The notes under the pieces were generated by a model. The model ran no database searches, was not told where the DNA came from, and saw only the letters and a list, made by a program, of their open reading frames with translations. From a virus: a stretch of 64,000 bases of DNA. The DNA lies in the IMG/VR virus record IMGVR_UViG_3300042558_000825, positions 45,531 through 109,530 of that record; one strand, 5' to 3'. Made by a program: the position numbers and the translations under genes. This document shows, piece by piece, positions 45,426-54,187 of the stretch. Every line of letters starts with the position of its first letter. The first letter of the stretch is position 1.

Positions 45426-45791
45426 TTATAAAGTATAGTCAGTATCAACCGTAATATCTAATATACTTTTACGTTTTTCTTTTAACTTCTTTTGATACAC
45501 TCTATTACAGTTAGCACATAGAGTTTTCAAATTAGTTTTCTCTTTGTTCTTTTTATTACCATCTTTATACACAACATCTAGTTGACATTTATCTTCTGGA
45601 ACAAATCCACACTTCTCACATTTGTTCTTTTTATGTAATAGATATCCGTGTTTTGGATTATATGCGGCTTTACTGCATTCAACACAGTACCTATGCCATT
45701 TGGTAAATCCGTGTTTACTAGTACCATTATTTTTTGCTAATGATACTTTACAATTTTCACATAAAGGCCTTGGTGGTTGTCTAGTAAGCAT
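45426..45791 (-). CDS. HNH-like zinc-ribbon protein with lost catalytic residues
   Basis: 121 residues on the strand opposite its neighbours. Four Cys pairs are present: CENC (~11), CVEC (~36), CEKC (~58) and CANC (~91), plus DVVYKDGN and NLKTLCANCNRVY, the scaffold of phage HNH endonucleases. The usual DVDHIDGN His is Tyr here, and the usual NCH is NCN, so both key His residues are missing. It is probably a former homing endonuclease kept as a DNA-binding protein, or decaying. It has a late box of its own (TCTAAATA) and sits between adhesin and fibre genes, a common place for homing genes. Confidence 0.72.
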   Translation of the reverse strand: MLTRQPPRPLCENCKVSLAKNNGTSKHGFTKWHRYCVECSKAAYNPKHGYLLHKKNKCEKCGFVPEDKCQLDVVYKDGNKKNKEKTNLKTLCANCNRVYQKKLKEKRKSILDITVDTDYTL

Positions 45792-45795
45792 GTTG

Positions 45796-45803
45796 TATTT
45801 AGA
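45796..45803 (-). promoter_or_regulatory. Late promoter box before the HNH-like gene
   Basis: Minus-strand TCTAAATA, four bases before the ATG, so the message would be leaderless or nearly so. Confidence 0.45.
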
Positions 45804-45852
45804 AAAAAGATCTCCAGGGTGCTTTTTTCATACAAGTTAACCATCAAAAAAA

Positions 45853-45860
45853 GATAAATA
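45853..45860 (+). promoter_or_regulatory. Late promoter box of the first fibre operon
   Basis: GATAAATA followed by an AT-rich start region, 27 bases before the ATG at 45888; the leader contains CAGGA as ribosome site. Same octamer and same AAAAGATAAATAT context as at 54159. Confidence 0.75.
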
Positions 45861-45887
45861 TATTATAATAATTATTCAGGATACTAC

Positions 45888-48800
45888 ATGGCAGCAGACG
45901 AATTCAATTCATTAGGTGGATACTCAGTAGGTATACCACCCGTTCCTGTAATTGATGCCAATGGGAATGTAGTTACAAACGTATTAGTTACTACGGGTAA
46001 TGTTAGTGCGGCCAATGTTTATGCCGCAAACTATTATTATGCCAATGGTAGACCGTTTAATGCAGGTGGTAATCCATACGGTCCAAACAATAGTTTACAA
46101 TACAATAATAATGGTACATTTGATGGTAGTGCAAATCTTGTATTTGATAATACTACACAGTTATTAAGCGTTCCTAGTATAAATATATCCGGTTTAAGTA
46201 ATTTAGGTCCTGTAGGCAATATCACTATAACAGGTGGGGGTTCGGGATATCTATTAACAACTGACGGTAATGGAATATTAAATTGGCAGCCACCTGGTAG
46301 TGGTTCTGCAATTAGTAATGGTCAAAGTAATTTAAGTATAAATCAATACAGTGGAAACATAACAGCCGGAGTAAACGGTGTTGCAAACGTTGTAGTAATT
46401 ACTAGTAATAGTTTATCAGTTAATGGTAATATTACTGCTACGAATTTTTTAGGTAATGCAACAACTGCCGGTACAGTAACTACTAATGCACAACCCAATA
46501 TTACTAGTGTTGGTACATTAACCGAAGTAACAGTAACAGGCAATGTTGTTGCCGGAACTGTCAAAACAAATACCCTGTTATATGCTAACGGTGCACCTTG
46601 GGATTTGCAAGAAGCAGCCGGTGGTAATCAACAGGTTCAATTTAATAACGGTAATAACAATTTTGGTGCTAGTATTAACTTTACATTCAATACTAGCACA
46701 AACATATTAACAGTACCAAATATTGCGGCAAACGGATCTAGACTAACTTCAATTACTGGTGCAAATGTATCCGGTACAGTTCCGTTTGCAAACGTAGCAA
46801 ATAATGTAGCAGGTGCAAACGTATCAGGTGAAGTAAGTTTTGCAAATGTTGCTAATAACATAGCAGGTGCAAATGTATCCGGTGAAGTAAGTTTTGCGGC
46901 GGTAGCCAATAGTATAGCTTTAGCAAATGTTGTTGGAATTGGTAATATCGCTTCTATTTACTTAGATGGAAATGTTGCAAACATTCTGCACGGAGATGGT
47001 ACTTGGAGTGGAGAATCCGGAAATCTTAATGCTAACTATGCAAATTATGCAGGTGAAGCTTTCAGCGTTTCTGGCTCTAACGTCATCGGGGAAGTTGCAA
47101 ACGCTAATTATGCGTCTTATGCAGGTGAAGCTTTTAGTGTTTCAGGGGCTAATGTAGTCGGAGAAGTTGCAAATGCTAATTATGCGTCTTATGCAGGTGA
47201 AGCATTTAGTGTTTCTGGAGCTAATGTAGTCGGAGAAGTTGCAAATGCTAATTATGCGTCTTATGCAGGTGAAGCTTTTAGTGTTTCTGGAGCCAATGTC
47301 ATTGGTGCAGTCGCAAATGCTAATTATGCAGAAAGTTCAAACACATCAGGTACAGTAACTAGTAATGCTCAACCAAATATAACAAGTGTAGGTACACTAA
47401 TTAGTTTAGATGTTACCGGTAATGTAACTGCAAATAATTTTATTGGAACATTTGCTAATGGTACTAGTAATGTAAGTATTCCAATAGCTAATGGAAATAT
47501 TGATATCAATGCTAATGGTAATAAAACATTAGTTGTAACTGGTTCTAATTTAATAGTAAAAGGTGATCTACTACCAGAAGCAAATATAACTTATAATTTG
47601 GGTAGTACTACACAACGTTGGAAAGACTTATATATATCAGGTAATACCATTGACTTAAATGGTTCTACTATAACATCAGATGCTAATGGAATTACATTAG
47701 CTAATCCGTTAGGTGGAACGTTTACTGTTATTGGTCAAGGTGCTTCTAATACAGCCTCTATAGTAAGTGGCAATAGTAGTATTATTGTAGATGAAAATTC
47801 AAACGTTAATATAAGTGTTGCTGGGATTAGCAATGTTGTTGTTGTTTATACTGATGGATTACTAGTTAATGGTAATGCAAATATTACTGCAAATTTAACT
47901 TCAGGTAATGCTAATTTAGGTAATCTAGCTACAGCTAACTACGTTAATATTGCTAACGTTCTAACTGGTAATATTGCCAACTTTAGTGGAAACATAACTT
48001 CATTAAACGCAGATTTAGGTAATCTAGCCACAGCTAACTATGTTAATATTGCTAATGTTTTAACTGGAAACATTGCTAATTTCATAGGTAATTTAACCTC
48101 ATTAAACGCAGATTTAGGTAATTTAGCTATTGCTAACTATGTTAACATTGCTAATCACTTGTCAGGTAATACTGCTACTTTTATAGGTAATATTAGTTCA
48201 TTAAATGCAGATTTAGGTAATCTAGCTACTGCTAACTACGTTAACATCGCTAATGTGTTAACTGGAAACATTGCTAATTTCAGTGGAAACTTAACTTCAT
48301 TAAATGCTAATTTAGGTAATTTAGCTATAGCTAATTACATACGTGCAGATGAGTTATTTAATGGAAATAGTAATGTTAGAATATCTCCTAATGGTAATGT
48401 AACAGTTTCTGTTACCGGAACATCTAATGTATATACTTTAAGCAATGTGGGTGCAAATGTTGTTGGTTATGTATCAGCTAATGGTAACGGAACATTTGGT
48501 GCATTATATTCAAATTCATTAACCTCTCAGGGTAGTAATTTAACATTATATGCGGCAACTGGTGATAATTATATTGAACTACGTCCAGCCGGATTAGGAC
48601 AGGTTGATGTTGGTAACTTTAGGATTCAGAATTTAGGTGCACCTAATTCATCTAGCGATGCTGCCACAAAACAATATGTTGATGATGTTGCTCAAGGTCT
48701 ACATACACATGATGCTTGTGAAGTAGCAACACCTAATACTCTAGCAATCATTACATCTGGTACTATTACATATAATAATGGTGCAAGTGGCGTAGGTGCA

Positions 48801-51557
48801 AATCTTGTTACAACCGGTAGCTTTAATCTGATTGACGGAGTTAACGTTCAAACTGCAGGCACACGTATTTTAGTTAAAAATGAAGCAAATTCTGCTCATA
48901 ATGGCATCTATACTTGGAGTAATGCAACAGTAATTATTCGTGCTGAGGATTTTGATACTGCAATTGAAATGGCAGGTGGTGACTTTACTTTTGTTCAACT
49001 TGGTTCAATATATGAAAACACTGGTTGGGTAATGACTGATCCAGTTACTGTAGTTGGTACAAGTCCAGTTAACTGGGTACAATTCTCAGGTGCAGGAACA
49101 TATCAAGCAGGACCAGGATTAACATTAACCGGTACTGTATTCTCAGTAAATGTTGATAATACCACTACTGAAATTGCAGGTGGTAATGTAGTAGTTAAAG
49201 CAAATGCACAACTAACTACTCCTAACATTGGAGCAGCCACTGGTACAAGCATAAATCTAACAGGTAATGTATTAGCTAACAATGTAAATTCAAACAACAA
49301 AATAACAACTGTTGATATTGACGTTTCTGGTAATGTTATTGCTTCTAATATATCTGCTAATTCAAATTTAATAGTTAATAATGCAACGGTAAATCTACAG
49401 CTAACAGGAAATACTGCAAACTTTAGTGGCAATGTATTAATAGATACTTGGCTAACTGTATCTAATACTGCAAACGTAGGTAACTTACGAACTGATAATC
49501 TATTATATGCAAACGGGACACCCTGGGATTTAGAATTACCCGGTGGTAGTAATACACAAATTCAATTTAATGATAATGGTTCATTTGGTGGAAATGCTAA
49601 TCTTTCTTTTAATAAAGATACCAGCAATCTAAGTGTTAACGGTAATGTTGTTGTAGCAACCGGATTGTATTATGGTGACGGTGGTGGATTATCAAACATT
49701 GCCGCAGGCAATGTTGTTGGTTTAAATCTTTCTAAAATTGCTAATGGTAATTCAAATGTAAGTATACCGGTAGCTAATGGAAATGTACAGTTTAATGTAG
49801 TAGGTAATTTAGTAGCAAATATCACAGGTACTGGGGCAAATATTAACGGGACATTAAATGTCAGTGGATTAGTAACAATACCTAACACAGCAGGCGGTGC
49901 TACTGCAATAGAAATGGGTAGTCCTACTCAAGGTAATCTTGTAAGCAATGCTGTAACTTTAACAACATCATCATCCGTGTCTAATGCAATAGCTCAACTA
50001 AACGTAGTGTTAGGAAAACTTGTACCTCCTGCACCCCCTAATTTCCCAGCTGGTCAATCAATTACGGTAGCTAGCTTATCAACATATCGTATGGCAAATT
50101 ATGTTCAAACTGATAATACCCCTGGCGCTAATAAATCAGTAGCAGGTGGAACAACAGTTACAACCGTACGTAGAGCAAGTTCTTACTCTGTAAATACTAT
50201 TACAACAGCTGGTCCAGGTGATACAGGAACTATATCTGTACAGTTAAACGGATCAAATGCAGGTAGCAGAACACTTACTGCTAACTTAGATGGTAACGGA
50301 ACATATAGTAACCTAATAATTACTAACAATTATGATTATCGTAACGCTAATGCAAATATCCCAGCAGGCTTTTGGAGCGTATTTACATCACAAGCATCTG
50401 GTACAGTAACAGAAGGATGGAATGAAGTATTCATTGCTGATAGTGCTACCTCTAATACAAATACATATTCTTGGTTCTATGACTCTAGTAATCCAGGTAC
50501 TCCGGCATTCAGTACTTTAACTATATCTCCTCCTGGCTCACCAAGCTATACATATTCAAGTACAGTTCCTCATTATAACAACACCAATATATTCACCTTA
50601 ACAGCAAATGTTAATAAGTTAAGTGGTAACATGTACCCAACAAGTGATAATTTTGTAACAGGAACTGCTGGTGGAGCATTTGGTGCACCAAGTAGTGTTA
50701 CATATACGGCAGCTGGAGTTACAACTCCTTTAGCACAAAATTTATATGTAAGTTCAGGTAACGCATCAATTTCTACAACATCAACTATTATAGCAGGCTT
50801 TGGTGCAAGTAGCACAGGCCCTTCATTATCATCAAATAATAGTTATAATTCAAATTCACAAGCGTTTACATCAACCTTGGCTGCAAATGTATTATATAAA
50901 ACTGGAACAACAAGTTCTGCTTCAATCATTGAAGAAGCTAACGTATTTGTTGGATCAACAATTGGTAGTGGCTCTGGACTAGCATTTAGAATTATTAATC
51001 CGGGTAGTACAGATACTCCTGTATATACAGGTAGTGAAGCGGCGTTTAACAGTCAGTCTAGTACATTAGAAACATATGACCCAACAGTTGTTGCTAACAT
51101 ATTGAAACATGACCAAACAAATTATAGTACTGGTTATTTACCAGCTGGACCTAATTTAAGTGCAGGACGTAGTGGTTCGCAATACTTTACAATTAAAATA
51201 ATAAGAACGTCAGTATCTAAGTTTGATGTTAAATGGACAGGAAATATAGCAGGTTTATGGGTAGCATTACCGGGTAGTACGATTGACAGTACAAGTAGTG
51301 CTAATGGATGGATTGATATGAGTATAGCCTATGCAGGCGCAGGTATACCCGGTGTGAATAGTCCGGGTAATGGTAGTGATGGATGTGCATTAGGAGGTGT
51401 AGCACCATTGAACAGTGCCCAAACTAACAAATCGGTAACAGCGACATTTGGTACAGTAAGTAGTTCTAGTACTGTAACAAATGAAATTTATATACGTATT
51501 AAGCTGACTAGTGGGCAATCAGTAACTGCTCTTTCTTTACAGACTGCGAGTAACTAA
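45888..51557 (+). CDS. Large repetitive tail fibre protein 1
   Basis: 1,889 residues, Asn/Gly/Thr/Val-rich. The N-terminus EFNSLGGYSVGIPPVPVI matches those of fibres 3 and 4 and is probably the virion anchor. The shaft has three sets of tandem repeats (18, 24 and 33 residues) and two copies of the AQPNITSVGTL connector. Residues ~920-1070 hold a module starting DAATKQYVDDVAQGLHTHDA and containing GTRILVKNEAN, HNGIYTW and WVQFSGAG, also found in fibres 3 and 4. The last ~500 residues (from FPAGQSITVASLSTYRM) are unrepeated, Ser/Thr/Asn-rich and beta-like, the likely receptor-binding end. Assigned as fibre by composition, module types and position. Confidence 0.8.
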   Translation: MAADEFNSLGGYSVGIPPVPVIDANGNVVTNVLVTTGNVSAANVYAANYYYANGRPFNAGGNPYGPNNSLQYNNNGTFDGSANLVFDNTTQLLSVPSINISGLSNLGPVGNITITGGGSGYLLTTDGNGILNWQPPGSGSAISNGQSNLSINQYSGNITAGVNGVANVVVITSNSLSVNGNITATNFLGNATTAGTVTTNAQPNITSVGTLTEVTVTGNVVAGTVKTNTLLYANGAPWDLQEAAGGNQQVQFNNGNNNFGASINFTFNTSTNILTVPNIAANGSRLTSITGANVSGTVPFANVANNVAGANVSGEVSFANVANNIAGANVSGEVSFAAVANSIALANVVGIGNIASIYLDGNVANILHGDGTWSGESGNLNANYANYAGEAFSVSGSNVIGEVANANYASYAGEAFSVSGANVVGEVANANYASYAGEAFSVSGANVVGEVANANYASYAGEAFSVSGANVIGAVANANYAESSNTSGTVTSNAQPNITSVGTLISLDVTGNVTANNFIGTFANGTSNVSIPIANGNIDINANGNKTLVVTGSNLIVKGDLLPEANITYNLGSTTQRWKDLYISGNTIDLNGSTITSDANGITLANPLGGTFTVIGQGASNTASIVSGNSSIIVDENSNVNISVAGISNVVVVYTDGLLVNGNANITANLTSGNANLGNLATANYVNIANVLTGNIANFSGNITSLNADLGNLATANYVNIANVLTGNIANFIGNLTSLNADLGNLAIANYVNIANHLSGNTATFIGNISSLNADLGNLATANYVNIANVLTGNIANFSGNLTSLNANLGNLAIANYIRADELFNGNSNVRISPNGNVTVSVTGTSNVYTLSNVGANVVGYVSANGNGTFGALYSNSLTSQGSNLTLYAATGDNYIELRPAGLGQVDVGNFRIQNLGAPNSSSDAATKQYVDDVAQGLHTHDACEVATPNTLAIITSGTITYNNGASGVGANLVTTGSFNLIDGVNVQTAGTRILVKNEANSAHNGIYTWSNATVIIRAEDFDTAIEMAGGDFTFVQLGSIYENTGWVMTDPVTVVGTSPVNWVQFSGAGTYQAGPGLTLTGTVFSVNVDNTTTEIAGGNVVVKANAQLTTPNIGAATGTSINLTGNVLANNVNSNNKITTVDIDVSGNVIASNISANSNLIVNNATVNLQLTGNTANFSGNVLIDTWLTVSNTANVGNLRTDNLLYANGTPWDLELPGGSNTQIQFNDNGSFGGNANLSFNKDTSNLSVNGNVVVATGLYYGDGGGLSNIAAGNVVGLNLSKIANGNSNVSIPVANGNVQFNVVGNLVANITGTGANINGTLNVSGLVTIPNTAGGATAIEMGSPTQGNLVSNAVTLTTSSSVSNAIAQLNVVLGKLVPPAPPNFPAGQSITVASLSTYRMANYVQTDNTPGANKSVAGGTTVTTVRRASSYSVNTITTAGPGDTGTISVQLNGSNAGSRTLTANLDGNGTYSNLIITNNYDYRNANANIPAGFWSVFTSQASGTVTEGWNEVFIADSATSNTNTYSWFYDSSNPGTPAFSTLTISPPGSPSYTYSSTVPHYNNTNIFTLTANVNKLSGNMYPTSDNFVTGTAGGAFGAPSSVTYTAAGVTTPLAQNLYVSSGNASISTTSTIIAGFGASSTGPSLSSNNSYNSNSQAFTSTLAANVLYKTGTTSSASIIEEANVFVGSTIGSGSGLAFRIINPGSTDTPVYTGSEAAFNSQSSTLETYDPTVVANILKHDQTNYSTGYLPAGPNLSAGRSGSQYFTIKIIRTSVSKFDVKWTGNIAGLWVALPGSTIDSTSSANGWIDMSIAYAGAGIPGVNSPGNGSDGCALGGVAPLNSAQTNKSVTATFGTVSSSSTVTNEIYIRIKLTSGQSVTALSLQTASN
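46758..46919 (+). repeat. Three 54-base repeats (18 residues) in fibre 1
   Basis: Three copies of GANVSGEVSFANVANNIA-like units back to back, consistent with a beta-structured shaft. Confidence 0.75.
47028..47315 (+). repeat. Four 72-base repeats (24 residues) in fibre 1
   Basis: Four in-frame copies of NANYASYAGEAFSVSGANVVGEVA-like units split as NANYASYAGEAF and SVSGANVVGEVA. Copies 2 and 3 are almost identical in DNA, so the duplication is recent and length variation by recombination is likely. Confidence 0.85.
47916..48311 (+). repeat. Four 99-base repeats (33 residues) in fibre 1
   Basis: Exactly four units of LGNLATANYVNIANVLTG then NIANFSGNITSLNAD, with a fifth partial copy. The exact 99-base period keeps frame and suggests fibre length changes by whole repeats. 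Confidence 0.85.
48646..49098 (+). repeat. Shared fibre module, copy in fibre 1
   Basis: Encodes DAATKQYVDDVAQGL through WVQFSGAG. Homologous copies lie at 56578-57022 in fibre 3 and 61168-61620 in fibre 4. YNNGASGVGANLVTTGSFNL is shared word for word by copies 1 and 3. Confidence 0.85.
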
Positions 51558-51559
51558 TT

Positions 51560-54133
51560 ATGGCAATAGCACAAGCTCAATACGTTGACTTATTAGTTAA
51601 ACAATTATATGGTGTTGCTAAAACAGACACCAACACGATTAAAAGTCCTAGTAATGAATCTATTGCTAGCCCAGCATTAATTCGTGGTGATACTCAATGG
51701 ACACAATCCGACCAGATTCCTGCTACAGCAGCCGCATTAGCAGGTGTTGTACAAGCATATACAGGTGCAAATGCAATAGAATGTGCTCCTGATACAACAA
51801 CAGTTCCGGTTGGTGGTGTATATCCAACATGGTTAACTAACTTAACAAACTGGATCCCACAAGAATTCGGCAGTACATATGTAGTTCAAGCTTGGGTAGA
51901 TAGTCCGGGAGTAGCTAATCCTACATTGACTGGTACACAGATATTTGCATCTGGTGTTAGTGGTACAGGTGAATATTATTATGATAATATTGCTGGTTTA
52001 TTAAACTTTATTGGTGGAACGATTCCATCAGCATTAACTTCAAGTAAAGTCATTTACATTGTAGGTTATAGATATATAGGATTAGTTGGCGTTACGCATT
52101 TGCCTAGCAATACAGCTATTGGTAATTTAAATTTCACTGGTACTACAATTAGTAGTACGAACTTGAATGGTAATATTATCATTACCCCAAATGGTACAGG
52201 AACAGTACTAATTAGTTCAGCAGTAACAGTTAATGCTAATATTACTGCAAACTTTTTTATTGGTAATGGTAGTCAATTAACAGGAGTGGCAGCTAGTAAT
52301 GCAGTTACTGCAGGTACAGTAACCGCTAGTGCTCAACCAAATATTACAAGTGTTGGAACGCTAATTAGTTTAGATGTAACAGGTAACGTTACCGGTGGTA
52401 ATTTTATAGGACCGTTAGCTAATGGGAATAGTAATGTATACATACCAGTTGCTAATGGAAATATTAATCTTACATCCGATGGTGTAACAACCTTAGTTGT
52501 AACGAATACTGGTTCAAATATTACAGGTACATTGAATGTTACTACTACTGCAACAGTTGGTAATTTAACAGTTAATTCAAATGGTAATATTACGGGTGCT
52601 AATGTTGTATCTGCTACCACATTCTCTGGTAATTTAACAGCAACATCATCTAATGTTACAAGTAACAGTATTACAAACAACCTAACAGTTAATTTAGAAC
52701 TAAGTGGAAACACAGCTAATTTTACTGGTAATATACTAACATTAAATGCAAATTTAGGTAATGCAGCCTCTGCTAATTATTTTATTGGTAATGGTAGTCT
52801 ATTAACAGGGGTAGCGGCTAGTAATGCTGTTACTGCAGGTACAGTAACTGCTAGTGCTCAACCAAATATTACAAGTGTCGGGACATTAATTAGTTTAGAT
52901 ATTACTGGTAACTTAACTGCTGGAAATGCTAATTTAGGTAATTTAGTTATTGCAAACTTCTTTAGTGGTTCTGGCAATATGTTAAGTAATATTCAGGGTG
53001 CAAATGTATCCGGACAAGTAGCTAATGCTTTAGTTGCCGGTACAGTGTATACAAATGCACAACCTAATATTACATCAGTGGGTACATTAACAAGTTTAAA
53101 TGTGTCAGGGACAAGTAATTTAGGCCCAGTTGGAAATGTAACAATTACTGGTGGAACTAACGGATATTATTTACAAACAAATGGTTCAGGTATCCTAACA
53201 TGGGCAGCTGTCCCGACAGGTACAACTATTAGTAATGGTAATAGTAACATAAACATACCGGTAGCAAATGGTAATATCAATATAACTGCAACAGGTAATT
53301 CAGTTATGGTAATTACTGGTAATGGAGTTAATGTTACTGGTACATTAAACGCTACTGGTAATTTAACTGCAGTTAATGCTAATTTAGGTAACAGTGTAAC
53401 TGCTAATTACTTTATTGGTAACTTGTATGGAACAGCTAATTTAGCTACATTTGCAACAACAGCTAATAGTGTAGCCGGTGCAAATGTATCTGGGCAAGTA
53501 GCTAATGCTTTAGTTGCTGGTACAGTATATACAAATGCACAGCCAAATATAACGAGTGTTGGTACACTAACAACGTTGGATGTAACCGGTAATGTAAATA
53601 CTGGTAATATCAATGCCGGTACAGGAACGGGTGGTAATATTACTGGGGGTAATTTAGTAAGTGCTAATTATTTTACCGGTACACTAACAACTAATGCCCA
53701 ACCAAATATAACAAGTGTAGGAACATTAACAAGTTTAGATGTATCCGGACATTTAGTAGCAAACACGTTCCAGATGGGGTATGGAATATATGCATTTTAT
53801 TCAACTTCTGTATTCTTTGCTACAACAGCTAGTACCTCTGCAAATCAAATATTGTGGGATTATCCGGCAGCAGATTTATCTGCTATTGATTTTACGATTA
53901 TTGCAACAGATAGTATAGGTAGTACTAGGCAATCATGTAAGATATCGGCTGCTATATTAGGCACGACGGTGGCATACAATGAGTATGGTGGTTTGTTTAT
54001 TAACGGTGGAGTAGGTAGTTTTAGTGTGATATATAATCCAAGTGGCCCAGCCCCAACTTTACAGTTGGTAGTGACACCTGACTCGTCTAATTTGACAGAA
54101 TATAACATGCTAATTTCTAAGTATTTGGTGTAA
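51560..54133 (+). CDS. Tail fibre protein 2
   Basis: 857 residues, starting two bases after fibre 1. The first ~185 residues are a distinct folded domain (AQYVDLLVKQLYGVAKTD; SNESIASPALIRGDTQWTQS; VYPTWLTNLTNWIPQEFG), unlike the anchors of fibres 1, 3 and 4, so it may attach to another site or to fibre 1. The shaft has five AQPNITSVGTL connectors and SNVYIPVANGNINLTSDG-type units. The C-terminal ~120 residues (from ANTFQMGYGIYAFYSTSVF, ending LQLVVTPDSSN) are a separate beta domain related to the end of fibre 3. Confidence 0.78.
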   Translation: MAIAQAQYVDLLVKQLYGVAKTDTNTIKSPSNESIASPALIRGDTQWTQSDQIPATAAALAGVVQAYTGANAIECAPDTTTVPVGGVYPTWLTNLTNWIPQEFGSTYVVQAWVDSPGVANPTLTGTQIFASGVSGTGEYYYDNIAGLLNFIGGTIPSALTSSKVIYIVGYRYIGLVGVTHLPSNTAIGNLNFTGTTISSTNLNGNIIITPNGTGTVLISSAVTVNANITANFFIGNGSQLTGVAASNAVTAGTVTASAQPNITSVGTLISLDVTGNVTGGNFIGPLANGNSNVYIPVANGNINLTSDGVTTLVVTNTGSNITGTLNVTTTATVGNLTVNSNGNITGANVVSATTFSGNLTATSSNVTSNSITNNLTVNLELSGNTANFTGNILTLNANLGNAASANYFIGNGSLLTGVAASNAVTAGTVTASAQPNITSVGTLISLDITGNLTAGNANLGNLVIANFFSGSGNMLSNIQGANVSGQVANALVAGTVYTNAQPNITSVGTLTSLNVSGTSNLGPVGNVTITGGTNGYYLQTNGSGILTWAAVPTGTTISNGNSNINIPVANGNINITATGNSVMVITGNGVNVTGTLNATGNLTAVNANLGNSVTANYFIGNLYGTANLATFATTANSVAGANVSGQVANALVAGTVYTNAQPNITSVGTLTTLDVTGNVNTGNINAGTGTGGNITGGNLVSANYFTGTLTTNAQPNITSVGTLTSLDVSGHLVANTFQMGYGIYAFYSTSVFFATTASTSANQILWDYPAADLSAIDFTIIATDSIGSTRQSCKISAAILGTTVAYNEYGGLFINGGVGSFSVIYNPSGPAPTLQLVVTPDSSNLTEYNMLISKYLV
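53763..54133 (+). repeat. C-terminal tip domain, copy in fibre 2
   Basis: Shares with the end of fibre 3 (59340-59713) the order: T(A/T)xxANQxI, a D-S/T-x-G-(S/T) turn, a variable middle, and LQ(L/V)-x-VTP-x-SSN-x3. The copies are clearly related but diverged, as expected of receptor-binding tips. Confidence 0.65.
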
Positions 54134-54158
54134 CAGCCAATACATAAATTACGGAAAA

Positions 54159-54166
54159 GATAAATA
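54159..54166 (+). promoter_or_regulatory. Late promoter box of the second fibre operon
   Basis: GATAAATA, 21 bases before the ATG at 54188; AAGGA in the leader is the ribosome site. Confidence 0.75.
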
Positions 54167-54187
54167 TAAGTATAAGGACACAACAAA

